A DNA stretch of 14,454 nt from Nitrospirota bacterium (GCA_016208845.1 JACQXH010000101.1:1-14454); one strand, 5' to 3'; counted from the stretch's first letter, positions 1 to 6,825 are shown. Numbers and translations are program-made. The notes: a model not told the origin generated them from the letters alone.

Positions 1-2468
1 AGTTGCCCTATTCTCATTTTCTCCTGATCACCGGCTTCTGATGTATACGCAAGCTTGGGAGCGCCAAGCTCATTAAGTTCAGCCTTTTCAAGATTGGACA
101 AAACCTCCTTAGACCTTATAATAGTCTCCTCAGGAAGCCCTGCAAGCCGGGCAACCTGGATGCCGTAGCTTTTGTCAGCAGGGCCTTCCTCGATCCTTCT
201 GAGGAATATTATCTCATCACCCCATTCCTTGACAGCCACATTCAGGTTTTTGATTCCGTCCAGGCACAAAGCAAGCTCTGTGAGTTCATGATAGTGCGTC
301 GCAAACAGGGTCCTTGCCTTCAGGTTCTTTGCGATATATTCTACAACCGCCCACGCAATGCTTATGCCGTCAAATGTGCTCGTCCCTCTTCCGATCTCAT
401 CAAGCAGCAGGAGACTCCTTTTGGTTGCGTTATTTATAATATTAGCGGTCTCGATCATCTCGACCATAAATGTGCTATGGCCTTTTGTAATAACGTCCGA
501 AGCGCCGATCCTCGTAAATATCCGGTCCACAACCCCTATACTCGCTTCCCTGGCCGGTACAAAACTCCCTATCTGAGCCATGAGCGCTATTAAAGCAACC
601 TGCCTCATGTAAGTTGACTTTCCCGCCATGTTAGGCCCTGTTATAATTAATATGTTGTTGGAATTTGTGTCTGTCAAAGTGTTGTTGGGAATGAACCTGT
701 CACTTGAAGAAAGCCTCTCTATTACAGGATGCCTGCCTTCGCAAATATTAATTACATCCCCGTCATCTACAGAGGGCCGCTCATAATTATATATTGAAGC
801 AATAAATGCCAGGCCCTGAAGGGCATCTATCTCAGCAATTGCTGAAGATGTCTTCTGCATTCTTTCTGCTTCCTTCGAAATATCATTTCTCAGCCCGGAA
901 AAGATCTCATACTCAAGATTTTTCAGCCTGTCTTCAGCGCCTAATATTTTTGCCTCATATTCCTTGAGCTCAGGCGTGATAAACCTCTCGCCGTTGACCA
1001 GGGTCTGCTTTCTGATGTAATCAGCAGGTACCTGTGAAAGATTGGGATTTGTGACCTCTATATAATAACCGAAGACCCTGTTATAGCCTATCTTCAATGA
1101 TGATATCCCAGTCCTCAGCCTCTCCTTTGCCTGCAGTGATGCAATAAAATCCTTTCCGCTGCCGCTTATCTCCCTTAGTTCATCCACCTCAGTACTGAAA
1201 CCCTTTTTGATCAGACCGCCGTCCTTCAGCCCTAACGGAGGATCATTCGAAACAGTCCGCTCTATAAGAGATTCGATATCAGAAAGCACATCTATCTGTA
1301 CGGCCAGCGAATTCAGTTTTTTGTTACCGCAATCATCGAACATATTTTTAAGATCAGGCAATATTCGAAGGGAATTTTTCAAAGCTATAAGGTCTCTGGC
1401 ATGTGCCGCAGCGCTTCCTATTTTTGCCGACAGGCGCTCCATATCAGATATTCCCTTTAGGTTACCCTGTATTTTAGAAAGTTTTGCGCTGTCGAGCATT
1501 AATTCACCCACTGCATCCTGCCTCCGCTTAATTGCATCTACGTCAAGCAGTGGGTTCAGAAGCCAGGACCGTATCAACCTCCCACCCATAGGTGTCAGCG
1601 TCTCATCAATTACCCAGAGGAGGCTGTTCTCCTTTTCTCCGTCTCTCATGTTCTTGGTGATCTCAAGATTTTTCTGTGCAGCGGCATCCAGCAGCATATG
1701 TGCTTCGCGGCTGAGGACTTTTATCTTTTTAAAGGCAACTGTATCCTTCTGAGTATCTTCGAGATAATTCAAGAGAGCGCCAGCAGCAGATATGGCCACA
1801 AGCATACCCTCGCAGCCATATCCGTCGAGCGAAGAGACCTTGAAATGTTTCAGGAGTTTTCTGTATGCCTCGAGATAATCAAAGTACCAGTCATCATAAT
1901 GTGTCAGATAGTAGCCGTTAAGGCTATCTGTGACCGACGGGTTATTTTTGAGACTCGAAGGAAAAAGTATTTCTTTCGGTTCGAAACGCGTTATCTCGTC
2001 CTCAAGATTTCCATATGACTGATAGATCAAAAACTCTCCGGTCGTGACATCTGCCACGGCAAAGCCAAAGATATTTTCTTTTATTGAAAAGCCGATTATG
2101 TAATTGTTCTCTTTTGGATTCTCAGGCAGAAAAGTGCCCGGAGTAAAGACCTTTACAACCTCTCTTCTGACTATGCCCTTTGCGTCCTTCGGATCTTCCA
2201 CCTGCTCGCAGAGCGCGACCTTGTGGCCTGCCTTTATCAGTTTTGATATGTAGTTCTCTGCGGCAAAATATGGCACCCCGCACATAGGTATGGGCGACTC
2301 CTTGGCCCTGTCCCTTGAGGTCAGGGTTATCTGAAGGATCTTTGATGCGGTCACCGCGTCACTGCCGAACATCTCGTAGAAATCACCAAGCCGGAAAAAG
2401 ACAATAGCATCCGGATAATTCCGTTTAATATCATTATATTGTCTCATTAAAGGGGTTATTTCAGACAT
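1..2468 (-). CDS. mutS: DNA mismatch repair protein MutS (3' end beyond window)
   Basis: This encodes the mismatch-recognition ATPase that binds mispaired or looped DNA and recruits MutL. It was read directly from the reverse strand: ATG at 2468-2466, then 822 codons to the window edge. The mismatch-binding motif is at residues 30-32 (F30-Y31-E32, inside GDFYEMF). The Walker A loop GPNMAGKST is at 611-619 and the Walker B motif with D690-E691 is in LLLLDEIGRGTS. These positions are within a few residues of those in E. coli MutS, so the gene is full length so far, and perhaps 40-50 C-terminal residues are missing off the edge. A GAGG sequence lies about 9 nt before the start. The gene follows the broken RES toxin on the same strand by about 100 bp and may share its transcript. 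The identification is very secure. Confidence 0.98.
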   Translation of the reverse strand, partial: MSEITPLMRQYNDIKRNYPDAIVFFRLGDFYEMFGSDAVTASKILQITLTSRDRAKESPIPMCGVPYFAAENYISKLIKAGHKVALCEQVEDPKDAKGIVRREVVKVFTPGTFLPENPKENNYIIGFSIKENIFGFAVADVTTGEFLIYQSYGNLEDEITRFEPKEILFPSSLKNNPSVTDSLNGYYLTHYDDWYFDYLEAYRKLLKHFKVSSLDGYGCEGMLVAISAAGALLNYLEDTQKDTVAFKKIKVLSREAHMLLDAAAQKNLEITKNMRDGEKENSLLWVIDETLTPMGGRLIRSWLLNPLLDVDAIKRRQDAVGELMLDSAKLSKIQGNLKGISDMERLSAKIGSAAAHARDLIALKNSLRILPDLKNMFDDCGNKKLNSLAVQIDVLSDIESLIERTVSNDPPLGLKDGGLIKKGFSTEVDELREISGSGKDFIASLQAKERLRTGISSLKIGYNRVFGYYIEVTNPNLSQVPADYIRKQTLVNGERFITPELKEYEAKILGAEDRLKNLEYEIFSGLRNDISKEAERMQKTSSAIAEIDALQGLAFIASIYNYERPSVDDGDVINICEGRHPVIERLSSSDRFIPNNTLTDTNSNNILIITGPNMAGKSTYMRQVALIALMAQIGSFVPAREASIGVVDRIFTRIGASDVITKGHSTFMVEMIETANIINNATKRSLLLLDEIGRGTSTFDGISIAWAVVEYIAKNLKARTLFATHYHELTELALCLDGIKNLNVAVKEWGDEIIFLRRIEEGPADKSYGIQVARLAGLPEETIIRSKEVLSNLEKAELNELGAPKLAYTSEAGDQEKMRIGQ

Positions 2469-2567
2469 AATTGAAAACCTCGCGCCGGGAACATAAAACT
2501 ATAACATAATATTCGGGAAGGATAAAAGGGGAGATACTTTAGCTGTTAAAATTTTACCATTCGTCTA

Positions 2568-2855
2568 TCAAGACTGAATTTCAAAGGGTGACCGATCTCC
2601 GGGAAGGTCGTCATGCTTTATTTCTCCTATCTTAATTACATCGGGTATTTCAACAGGAAAATATACAAGAGGAAATGCCGCTTCTGTCACATCAAGGTGC
2701 ACAAAAAGTTCAATGGCGGCAAGCGATAGAGTCTCACTTGTATAGACAACAGCGATTCCCCGGTGATTCCACCGGCCTCCTGAAATCCTTGCGCCTTCAC
2801 CGGTAAATGCATTTTTTTTGTGTTTTTCTTTTATCAGCCTATAGGCTTTTCTCAA
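2568..2855 (-). CDS. RES-domain toxin, C-terminally truncated (probable pseudogene)
   Basis: RES toxins, partners of Xre/MbcA-type antitoxins, degrade or modify NAD+. The 95-residue product has the N-terminal half of the domain: YRLIKEKH, AFTGEGARISGGRWN (residues 16-30, with R28), VVYTSE (Y38, E41) and the helix with E49. It stops at residue 95 with TGA-TAG. The family is usually about 145-200 residues and carries its conserved Ser and an Asn-Pro-rich segment near the C-terminus, both absent here. Past the stops the same frame reads NGKILTAKVSP and then NIML, resembling the family pattern W..SGKSL.LKVPSA and N.L.NP. The shifted frame reads IDEW just before. This looks like a decayed 3' end at about 2502-2567. 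The start is TTG at 2855, overlapping the antitoxin stop (TTGA). It is probably inactive. Confidence 0.8.
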   Translation of the reverse strand: MRKAYRLIKEKHKKNAFTGEGARISGGRWNHRGIAVVYTSETLSLAAIELFVHLDVTEAAFPLVYFPVEIPDVIKIGEIKHDDLPGDRSPFEIQS

Positions 2856-3295
2856 GAATAGACCCCGTGTTCAATCCGCATGAGGAGGTCTTCCACTTCC
2901 CTTGCTCCTATCTCGGTCTGGACCACTTCAAGCGGTATACGCCTGCCCAGGCCAAATTGGCGGCTGTGCAGCCATTTTATGGCCTGCTCCTTATCTTCAA
3001 GCACATCCTGAGCAATGGCAAAAATTTTCATAACCCTGAACAGGCGGTCGCTTTCTACAGCATTAAGCCTTGCTTCTTCTTTATCCTTTATTTGTCTGCG
3101 CCGGCACAGAGTTCTCACGCTCATGCCGAGCATGCCGGCTATTTCTTCGTCTGCGAGCTTCAGTTTCTCTTTTATGTCCTCAACGACTTTAAATGGAATT
3201 CCTTTTCTGATTAAGCTGTCAACTTCCTGCGTTTTCTTTATCTTTATTCCTAATAGCTTTTCACTCCCCAGAACAGCAGATAAAACTGTAGTCAT
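2852..3295 (-). CDS. Xre/MbcA/ParS-type antitoxin (DUF2384) of RES system
   Basis: The product is a 147-residue antitoxin that would bind and block the RES toxin and repress its own operon. A helix-turn-helix lies around residues 46-68 (LADEEIAGMLGMSVRTLCRR). The C-terminal part at about 95-147 has the DUF2384 toxin-binding pattern: a WLHS turn, GRRIPLEVVQTEIG, then LLMRIEHGVYS. The ATG at 3295 follows a strong AAGGAGG ribosome binding site at suitable distance. The frame is intact, and the stop overlaps the toxin start, the usual antitoxin-first coupled arrangement. The promoter region directly upstream has two similar palindromes that could be its own binding sites. Because the toxin is truncated, this may now be an orphan antitoxin or regulator. 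Confidence 0.9.
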   Translation of the reverse strand: MTTVLSAVLGSEKLLGIKIKKTQEVDSLIRKGIPFKVVEDIKEKLKLADEEIAGMLGMSVRTLCRRRQIKDKEEARLNAVESDRLFRVMKIFAIAQDVLEDKEQAIKWLHSRQFGLGRRIPLEVVQTEIGAREVEDLLMRIEHGVYS

Positions 3296-3318
3296 CGCTT
3301 GCCCTCCTTTTGCTTTTT

Positions 3319-3362
3319 ATGCCACTTGGCTTTATTATATATGCCTTTTGGCAGAATGTCAA
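3319..3362 (-). promoter_or_regulatory. Consensus sigma-70 promoter with paired palindromic operators (RES/Xre operon)
   Basis: On the reverse strand TTGACA (3362-3357) and TATAAT (3339-3334) are separated by exactly 17 bp, a full consensus match. The spacer holds the palindrome TGCCttttGGCA (3342-3353). A second, imperfect copy TGCCacttGGCt lies at 3320-3331, between the -10 element and the ribosome binding site. The two copies are 22 bp apart start to start, about two helical turns, so a dimeric repressor could bind both on one DNA face. The obvious candidate is the Xre antitoxin downstream. The promoter is seen directly; operator function is inferred. Confidence 0.75.
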
Positions 3363-3410
3363 ACAAAAAAAGGCTGTTGAAAATGTCTGTTTCTGCAAAT
3401 GAAGCTGTCA

Positions 3411-3476
3411 TGCCCGCCCCCGACTACTACATTCGAGGGCAGGCTCCGATTGAATTCTATTTACTTCCGGCGGGCA
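3411..3476. repeat. Hairpin-rich repeat overlapping the HIT gene 3' end
   Basis: TGCCCGCC (3411-3418) and GGCGGGCA (3469-3476) form a perfect 8-bp outer inverted repeat. Inside, CCCCCGA and TTCGAGGG near 3417-3439 form an imperfect stem. The right arm lies within the HIT reading frame and encodes its last residues (LPAG). The element could act as a 3' hairpin for that transcript, but no long T-run follows it. It resembles GC-rich dispersed hairpin elements; no second copy lies in this window. Confidence 0.5.
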
Positions 3477-3972
3477 GGTCAGAATTTTTTCTGAAAAACG
3501 CTCTCAGCTTGCTATACGTCTTCTTCAAGTGCTCCGGCATGACCCTTGTCTCAGAGATGATCGGCATGCTGTCAGTATCGCCGGCCCATCTTGGGACGAT
3601 GTGGATATGCATATGCTGTTCCATACCGGCGCCGGCAACCTTTCCGAAATTAAGGCCTATATTAAAACCATCAGGCCTCAGACATTTTCTCAGGATCGAA
3701 ACTGATTTATCTATGGTCTTGATCAGGTCAAAAAGCACCTTATCGGAAAGGCCGTCGAATGAAGACGTGTGATGATTCGGCACCACCATCAGATGTCCGC
3801 TATTGTATGGATAACGGTTCATGATGACAAAACATTGCTTACCTCTGTAGAGTATCAGATTTTTTTTGTCCGAGGCCTTGCCTGCCGCTAACACATCACA
3901 GAACAGGCACGACTTGTTTTTATCCTCAGAGAGGATGTATTCCATCCTCCACGGCGCCCATAGTCTTTTCAT
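3457..3972 (-). CDS. HIT-family nucleotide hydrolase/transferase
   Basis: This encodes a histidine-triad protein that hydrolyses or phosphorolyses nucleotide substrates such as Ap4A or nucleoside phosphoramidates in the cytoplasm. The triad is H120-x-H122-x-H124 in QHMHIHIVPRW. The N-terminus LWAPWRMEYI followed by C22-x2-C25 is typical of the Ap4A phosphorylase-like branch; with Cys at 22 and 25 it may bind zinc. The ATG at 3972 follows GGGAGG by about 5 nt. The last seven residues (DLPAGSK) are encoded by the repeat at 3411-3476 and are probably not part of the ancestral domain. The gene lies upstream of the RES/Xre operon on the same strand but separated from it by that operon's own promoter. 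The exact substrate cannot be told from sequence. Confidence 0.93.
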   Translation of the reverse strand: MKRLWAPWRMEYILSEDKNKSCLFCDVLAAGKASDKKNLILYRGKQCFVIMNRYPYNSGHLMVVPNHHTSSFDGLSDKVLFDLIKTIDKSVSILRKCLRPDGFNIGLNFGKVAGAGMEQHMHIHIVPRWAGDTDSMPIISETRVMPEHLKKTYSKLRAFFRKNSDLPAGSK

Positions 3973-3985
3973 AAAACCTCCCTCT

Positions 3986-4062
3986 CATAACGTAATGCGT
4001 GATCCGTAATCCGCGATGAGTTGTATCTTTTACCCATTACGCATAACGCATTACGCATTACG
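3986..4062. repeat. 77-bp heptad element (eleven 7-bp units, inverted arms)
   Basis: The stretch divides cleanly into eleven 7-bp units. The left arm has CATAACG, TAATGCG, TGATCCG and TAATCCG. The right arm has CATTACG, CATAACG, CATTACG and CATTACG. The arms run in opposite orientation (TAATGCG against CGCATTA), with less regular heptads between them. The right end supplies the TAA stop and part of the last Pro codon of the uracil-DNA glycosylase gene. It fills nearly the whole gap between that gene and the HIT gene. No protein-coding or CRISPR-like character is seen. Confidence 0.8.
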
Positions 4063-4804
4063 GCTTCTTAAGTTTCTCCAGTACTTTCAGTGCATCTTCC
4101 CAGGTAAGCTGTTTATCCTTTGGGTTCCTCAGCAGATAAGCAGGGTGGAACGTCGGCATAAGAGGAATGCCATTGAAATCATAAGACCTTCCCCTGAGCC
4201 TGCTGATAGCGATCTTAGATCCCGTGAGGGTCTGCGCAGAAATTCTGCCGAGAGACATTATCACCCCTGGCAATATTATCTCAACCTGCTGTTTCAAAAA
4301 AGGACTACAGGCCGCTATCTCATCCTCTTCAGGGTCCCTGTTATTGGGAGGCCTGCATTTCACGATGTTAGCTATATATACATCCTCACGCTTAAAGCCC
4401 ATTTTCTCTATCAGCCTTGTAAGGAGCTTGCCTGCATCTCCCACAAAAGGCCTTGCCTGGATATCTTCCTCTCTGCCCGGCCCTTCTCCGATAAACATTA
4501 TCTTTGCATCGTAATTTCCTTCGCCGAATACAATATTTTTGCGGCCCTTGGCGAGCTTGCATCTCTGGCAGTCGCCTATTTCGCCCCGGAGAGCTTTCAG
4601 CACGGCCTGTTTGTCTGCTATATATCCAGCCTTTTTTTCCGACACCCTGAGATCAGTAATACCGGTTTTTTTCTTTTTGTCAGTTAGAATATTATCTAAC
4701 AGGCCCTCAAGCGCAGTTTTATGCACAGGAAGATGAGTAAACCCAAGCCCCTGATAAAACTTAAGTGATTTTTTTATTTCTTTAATTGCTTCGCTCTTAT
4801 TCAT
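4058..4804 (-). CDS. Family-4 uracil-DNA glycosylase (Fe-S)
   Basis: The enzyme removes uracil from DNA that arose by cytosine deamination or dUTP misincorporation, starting base-excision repair. Numbering from the ATG at 4804 gives 248 residues. Four cysteines placed as in family 4 (C79-x2-C82, C150, C166) would hold a [4Fe-4S] cluster. The active-site loop GEGPGREED is at 107-115, ARPFVGDAGKLL follows, and the HPAYLLRNP motif is at 220-228. This start was chosen because MNKSEAIKEIKKSLKFYQ matches the usual N-terminus; an in-frame ATG at 4903 would add 33 unconserved-looking residues. Neither start has a strong ribosome binding site. The stop codon lies inside the heptad element. It is divergent from brnT across a short AT-rich gap. 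Confidence 0.93.
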   Translation of the reverse strand: MNKSEAIKEIKKSLKFYQGLGFTHLPVHKTALEGLLDNILTDKKKKTGITDLRVSEKKAGYIADKQAVLKALRGEIGDCQRCKLAKGRKNIVFGEGNYDAKIMFIGEGPGREEDIQARPFVGDAGKLLTRLIEKMGFKREDVYIANIVKCRPPNNRDPEEDEIAACSPFLKQQVEIILPGVIMSLGRISAQTLTGSKIAISRLRGRSYDFNGIPLMPTFHPAYLLRNPKDKQLTWEDALKVLEKLKKP

Positions 4805-4890
4805 ATTTATGTTCGCCCGATACATGTCATTGTAAAATAATACAGGTTTATTTTCATAGTCATTTTTTCTTACCGGCAATGCGATAGATA

Positions 4891-4920
4891 TTGACAAAAG
4901 CAATACCTTTTTATTTTAAT
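4891..4920 (+). promoter_or_regulatory. Probable brnTA promoter
   Basis: TTGACA at 4891-4896 is followed after 18 bp by TTTAAT at 4915-4920 (5 of 6 matches to TATAAT). Transcription would begin about 4926-4929, that is, at or within a few bases of the brnT ATG (4929). No ribosome binding site is visible upstream of that ATG, so the message may be leaderless. Confidence 0.55.
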
Positions 4921-4928
4921 TAATATAT

Positions 4929-5201
4929 ATGGAAATAACATGGTTTGAATGGGATAACCATAATATAGAACATATTAAAAGGCATAGTGTATCGCCTGAT
5001 GAGGTTGAAGATGTAGCATTTGATGATGACCCATTGATAAGAAAAGGCCGGAAAGGAACTCGATATATGCTTGGTTATACAGTAGGCGGAAGATATCTCT
5101 TTATTGTTTATTTGTTAAAGAGTAAAGGCACTGCGAGGGTTATCACAGCACTGGATATGGATGAAAAAACAAGAAAATTGTACAGGAAAAGGGGTAAATG
5201 A
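4929..5201 (+). CDS. brnT: BrnT-family toxin (RelE-like ribonuclease)
   Basis: The 90-residue product matches the BrnT family: ITWFEWDNHNIEHIKRHSVS at the N-terminus (the W-D-x-x-K/N-x2-x-N/H-x2-K-H type opening), EVEDVAFDDDP, then RYMLGYTVGGRYLFIVY and VITALDMDEKTRKLYRKR at the end. BrnT folds like RelE and cleaves RNA to arrest growth; BrnA neutralises it. The frame looks intact and full length. Its stop overlaps the antitoxin start by four bases (ATGA, 5198-5201), so the two are translationally coupled in the toxin-first order usual for brnTA. No Shine-Dalgarno sequence precedes the start. Confidence 0.92.
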   Translation: MEITWFEWDNHNIEHIKRHSVSPDEVEDVAFDDDPLIRKGRKGTRYMLGYTVGGRYLFIVYLLKSKGTARVITALDMDEKTRKLYRKRGK

Positions 5202-5467
5202 TGAAAAAAATACCGGAATTCAAAACAGAAAGTGAAGAAATAAAATTCTGGGAAACACACTCAATTGCCGACTACTGGGATGAACTTGAGGAGGGTAAAG
5301 ATATTTTCAGAAGGCCGAAGCTGACTCCTGTTACCCTGAAGTTTGACCCGCTTGTTCTGGACAAAATCAAGATGCTCGCGCGCAAAAGAGGGATATCTTA
5401 TAACTCTTATATACGATATTTGATTGCTAAAAGCGTTGAGAAGGAAATGCTGTCTGCAAACCGTTAA
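5198..5467 (+). CDS. brnA: BrnA-type/CopG-like antitoxin
   Basis: The 89-residue product is the antitoxin partner of the BrnT-like protein. Residues 1-35 have the acidic, tryptophan-containing linker KTESEEIKFWETHSIADYWDEL, commonly seen in this antitoxin group and likely to bind the toxin. The second half (about 45-85) looks like a ribbon-helix-helix DNA-binding domain: a beta strand (VTLKFDP), then helices LDKIKMLARKRG and SYNSYIRYLIAKSVEKE. An AGGAAAAGGGG stretch 5' of the ATG offers a ribosome binding site, unlike the toxin gene. It probably represses the promoter at 4891-4920 as a dimer. The family name BrnA versus generic CopG antitoxin is less certain than the pairing. Confidence 0.88.
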   Translation: MMKKIPEFKTESEEIKFWETHSIADYWDELEEGKDIFRRPKLTPVTLKFDPLVLDKIKMLARKRGISYNSYIRYLIAKSVEKEMLSANR

Positions 5468-5493
5468 TCCTAAATACGGCAGTTCATTTACCA

Positions 5494-5697
5494 CAGGCAC
5501 AGATAACTAAATGACAAATAAGAGATGGGAAATAAAAAATCTCTTGTCTTTTATTTCTCATTTCTAACTTCTCATTTATTATTTTCCTCCGTTCCTCTGT
5601 GTCCCCGCCTAAAGCGGGCAAGCATGCCTGCCGACAGGCAAATCGGTGTTTATCTGTGCCTGCCAGTCCGGCAGGCAGGTTCATCCGTGGCCAAGTT
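5494..5697. repeat. Composite intergenic repeat with 13-bp inverted ends and three hairpins
   Basis: CAGGCACAGATAA (5494-5506) is repeated inverted as TTATCTGTGCCTG (5650-5662), a perfect 13-bp match. Between and beyond lie three stem-loops: CCCGC/GCGGG (5604-5618), TGCCTG/CAGGCA (5625-5640) and GCCTGCC/GGCAGGC (5658-5676). The edges read CCAC (5491) and CCGTGG (5692-5697). The right side overlaps the 3' end of the broken UMF1 gene and supplies its tail and stop. The left part encloses the heptad tract at 5506-5582. No gene is seen in the gap 5468-5649. Confidence 0.6.
5506..5582. repeat. 77-bp heptad element (second family)
   Basis: Eleven consecutive 7-bp units, the left arm ending in AT (ACTAAAT, GACAAAT, AAGAGAT, GGGAAAT, AAAAAAT) and the right arm made of CTTTTAT, TTCTCAT, TTCTAAC, TTCTCAT and TTATTAT. 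The reverse complement of the left arm resembles the right arm, so the arms are inverted. Length and architecture are the same as at 3986-4062, although the unit sequence is unrelated. Confidence 0.65.
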
Positions 5698-6384
5698 CTT
5701 TTTTATGGAATAATCTATATTCGGCCCTCCTCCCTTCACGGTCTGAAGCAAGACAAGTCCGGTAATAAAAAAGGCCGATATAGCGAGTATCGCAGGCCTC
5801 TGACTGCCGAATGTAGACGAGATATATCCAAACACTATCGGACCTGCAATTGCCGAGGTTTTTCCGACAAGGGAATATACGCCAAAATATTCGCTCTCAT
5901 GATCAGCCGGGATGAACTGCACGAATATCGCACGGCTCGCGGCCTGAACTGTGCCGAGACCGGCACCGGCGATGCTTGCAAGAACAAAGAAATGATTCTT
6001 CTCCTGTATGAAATATGCGGCAACAGCAACGGGGGACCATAGCAAAAGCGAGAGAGTGATGACCTTTTTGGGCCCCCAGTGATCAATCGGCTTCGCCATA
6101 ACAAAAGCTCCTGCAAGCGCAGTAACCTGAACTATAATATAAAGCCCTATCAATTCTTTTGTAACAAAACCAAGGGTCGTTGCCGCAAAAATGCTTGAAA
6201 ACACAATGACCGTATTTACTCCATCGTCATAAATAAAAAATGCCAGAAGGAATTTTCGCAGCTCCCTGTGCGTCCATATTTCCTTTAGCGTTTTCCATGA
6301 ATATCTCCCACCATGTAATGCCGCGCTTATTAGTGATATATCTGTCCTCCTGTTGAGCCCGCATAACCAATTGCATATCCCCAT
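5650..6384 (-). CDS. UMF1-type MFS transporter, C-terminal fragment of broken gene
   Basis: The 244-residue reading frame holds the second half of a UMF1/Atg22-like major facilitator. From about residue 27 it has the family signature RYSWKTLKEIWTHRELRKF, then LLAFFIYDDGVNTVIVF, followed by several hydrophobic membrane segments (about 56-72, 78-97, 107-126, 131-150, 178-192, 198-214). Residues 1-26 are frame-shifted junk from the junction with the upstream fragment. The last 16 residues (KNLATDEPACRTGRHR) and the TAA stop come from the intergenic repeat, so the native C-terminus may also be altered. UMF1 proteins have unclear substrates, perhaps amino acids or other small solutes. No ribosome binding site suggests it is translated on its own. 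Confidence 0.75.
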   Translation of the reverse strand: MGICNWLCGLNRRTDISLISAALHGGRYSWKTLKEIWTHRELRKFLLAFFIYDDGVNTVIVFSSIFAATTLGFVTKELIGLYIIVQVTALAGAFVMAKPIDHWGPKKVITLSLLLWSPVAVAAYFIQEKNHFFVLASIAGAGLGTVQAASRAIFVQFIPADHESEYFGVYSLVGKTSAIAGPIVFGYISSTFGSQRPAILAISAFFITGLVLLQTVKGGGPNIDYSIKKNLATDEPACRTGRHR

Positions 6385-6815
6385 GCAGATACCCTGCCCT
6401 GATGCGGCCTGTCAGCAATTTCAGGCAGAAAAGAATTGTAGAAAGCAAGCCCGCCTTCCATACCGATGTTTGCAAGCACGACGAGAATAAAACCCGCACC
6501 TATCATCCCTTTATCCAAAAATGAAAAACTTGCAACAGCCAGAACACAAAGCAGGGTATAAAAAAAGAGGAGCCTTTTTCTTTTTCCGCTGTAATCGGCA
6601 ATACCGCCCAGAAACGGCGATGTGAATGCCACAAATGCCATGCTCACAGAAATGGCCCTGCCCCACCACATATCTCCCTGGCCCTCTTCATTGCCGACTA
6701 TTGCTGAGACATAATAAACAGGGAAGATAACGGCTGCGATGACAGCAGAATAACCGGAGTTAGCAAAATCAAAAAAACACCAGCTGAGGACCTGCTTTGG
6801 ATTATTAACCTTCAT
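6330..6815 (-). CDS. UMF1-type MFS transporter, N-terminal fragment of broken gene
   Basis: The 161-residue product is the first third of a UMF1/Atg22-like transporter. The start VLSWCFFDFANSGYSAVI is the family opening, and SPFLGGIADYSGKRKRLLFFYTLL is the MFS loop 2-3 motif. VLANIGMEGGLAFYNSFLPEIA then leads to GRVSAWGYAIGYAGS. Intact homologues continue with membrane segment 6 and a charged loop, about 60-70 residues that are missing here; instead the frame runs to a stop six codons later, and coding resumes in another frame at about 6312. This is an internal deletion with a frameshift, so the gene is almost certainly inactive. It starts 10 bp after the hepT stop and may be the tail of that operon. 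Confidence 0.8.
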   Translation of the reverse strand: MKVNNPKQVLSWCFFDFANSGYSAVIAAVIFPVYYVSAIVGNEEGQGDMWWGRAISVSMAFVAFTSPFLGGIADYSGKRKRLLFFYTLLCVLAVASFSFLDKGMIGAGFILVVLANIGMEGGLAFYNSFLPEIADRPHQGRVSAWGYAIGYAGSTGGQIYH

Positions 6816-6825
6816 CTGTGGACAA

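Noticed and set aside
1207..1752. 181-codon open frame on the + strand
   Set aside because: It is antisense to mutS, has low-complexity Ser-rich composition and no recognisable domain; mutS explains the region.
3986..4062. Possible CRISPR array
   Set aside because: Units are only 7 bp, contiguous, without spacers, and the arms are inverted; no cas genes are present.
4016..4687. 223-codon open frame on the + strand
   Set aside because: It overlaps the heptad element and runs antisense to the well-supported uracil-DNA glycosylase gene.
5599..6042. 147-codon open frame on the + strand
   Set aside because: It begins inside the GC-rich repeat and lies antisense to the transporter fragment, with no domain similarity.
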